Under the pieces are notes generated by a model. The model was not told where the DNA came from. It saw nothing but the letters and a program-made list of their open reading frames with translations, and searched no databases. A DNA stretch of 64,000 bases from Diplolepis rosae. Its lineage: Eukaryota > Arthropoda > Insecta > Hymenoptera > Diplolepididae. The DNA is taken from assembly GCA_030998225.1 (NCBI GenBank), contig JAPYXD010000308.1, positions 3,606,001 to 3,670,000 on the forward strand, written 5' to 3'. A program made the translations under genes and the position numbers. Positions 63,291 to 64,000 of this stretch are shown here, piece after piece (within the stretch, counting starts at the first letter, position 1; every line of letters starts with the position of its first letter).

Positions 63291-64000
63291 GGAGCGTCAA
63301 AAAAATGGACACCGAGAGGCTGTCTCTGGCCCTAGAACTTGGTCAGCAGACCCTAGCCGAAACAGAAGATGGAGCTGTGTCTCTACCGCGGGCCGAAGTG
63401 GTGACAAGCATGACAATGCGTTTGATCCACCAGGCCTGCGCGGAGGCTATACCGAGGAGTAGAGTACGCGAGGGCAGCCGTCCTGCTAATTGGTGGACGG
63501 ATGAAATTGCAATGCTCCGAAGGAAGTGCCTGAGTTGCAGGCGCGTGGCTCAACGAGCCAAGAAGAGCGACCGCAATGCGGCCCTGGGAATAGCCGAATA
63601 TCTGGTTGTGAAAATATCCCTAGGCCGGGCCATCAAAGCCAGCAAGTACCGATGCTGGACCAGACTGAGAGATGAACTGAACAATGATCCGCGGGGTCTA
63701 GGGTATAAAATCGTGATGCGGAAATTCGGGGCTTTCGCTAAGAATGCTACGATGGAAGCAGAATCGATGGACAGGATTGTCGATGCCCTATTCCCCACTC
63801 ACCAGACCGCAAAAAGGTCTGAGGATCCATGGACACCGGAGGATCTGGAGGCTCCACCATTCACACTGGTGGAACTCAGAAGTGCTGTGTGATCATTGAA
63901 GAACAAGAAGGCTCCGGGTCCGGATGGATTTCCGAATGAAGTACTGAAGGCAGTAGTGAGGAGTCATCCGGAGCTCTTGCTTATAATGTACAACTCTTGC
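63291..64000 (+). pseudogene. Second R1-clade element, ORF2 from endonuclease-RT spacer into RT (cut by window end)
   Basis: A new copy begins after an 11-nt C run (63274-63284). The ORF 63305-63892 reads LSLALELGQQTLAETEDGAV, MRLIHQACAEAIPRSRVREG and RPANWWTDEIAMLRRKCLSC, the spacer that is missing from the copy before it. Then come KYRCWTRLRDELNNDPRGLG, MDRIVDALFPTHQ and FTLVELRSAV, with TGA at 63890-63892. Beyond, KNKKAPGPDGFPNEVLKAVV starts RT and continues to the window end. It is similar to but not the same copy or subfamily. Confidence 0.85.

Noticed and set aside
1..64000. Host protein-coding genes, tRNA or rRNA genes
   Set aside because: No cloverleaf, rRNA core sequence or exon set with recognisable host domains was found; the tRNA-Lys match at 26271-26288 is only an 18-nt primer site.

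Overview
This window reads as a transposon-dense stretch of an animal nuclear genome, most likely an insect. I see no intact single-copy host gene, tRNA, rRNA or bacterial operon. The evidence is Ty3/gypsy retrotransposons of the 17.6/297-like type, Penelope-like elements with GIY-YIG domains, a hAT and two mariner transposases, an R1-clade non-LTR retrotransposon, many palindromic MITEs and a 4.5 kb satellite, mostly in AT-rich DNA. A hymenopteran is plausible from the repeat flavour, but that is an impression and not proven by the sequence.

Layout. 1-7278: a plus-strand gypsy pol and 3' end (element 1); its LTR is split by a Penelope-like element. 7279-8908: a second, 5'-truncated Penelope-like element bounded by a 22-bp inverted repeat. 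8909-12575: gag-pol of a second plus-strand gypsy (element 2). 12655-13385: 3' LTR of a minus-strand gypsy. 13407-13676: a run of hairpins. 15376-17151: one inverted-repeat element nested in another. 17821-21441: a decayed DNA transposon with other repeats inside it. 22240-28187: a minus-strand gypsy (element 3), broken by a GC-rich, unrelated LTR retrotransposon (25186-27655) with a tRNA-Lys primer site. 30342-37375: gag of a minus-strand gypsy (element 4), cut by a 5.6 kb hAT transposon (31418-36991) with an exact 8-bp target duplication. 38221-39370: a solo LTR with a 4-bp duplication. 39446-40395: an opposed LTR and an integrase scrap. 43490-46190: a mariner relic and a relic of a widespread uncharacterised repeated gene. 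46200-51395: a gypsy RNase H relic running into the 63-bp satellite. 51410-58413: palindromic MITEs, a mariner scrap, a piggyBac-type MITE and a 2 kb foldback element. 58700-64000: two R1-clade elements, the first deleted for its catalytic centre.

Nearly every coding region is broken by stops, frameshifts or deletions. The longest open products are the Penelope reverse transcriptase (384 aa), the hAT transposase (458 aa, C-terminus missing) and the gypsy protease ORF (248 aa). The elements do not form a cooperative locus; what they share is history. Nesting gives a partial order of events: gypsy copies first, then Penelope into an LTR, hAT into a gag, and smaller elements inside those. The most informative observations are the hAT with about 460-bp terminal inverted repeats, two integrase stop codons shared by elements 1 and 3, the Penelope hammerhead-like motifs, and the satellite whose 63-bp period keeps reading frames open on both strands.
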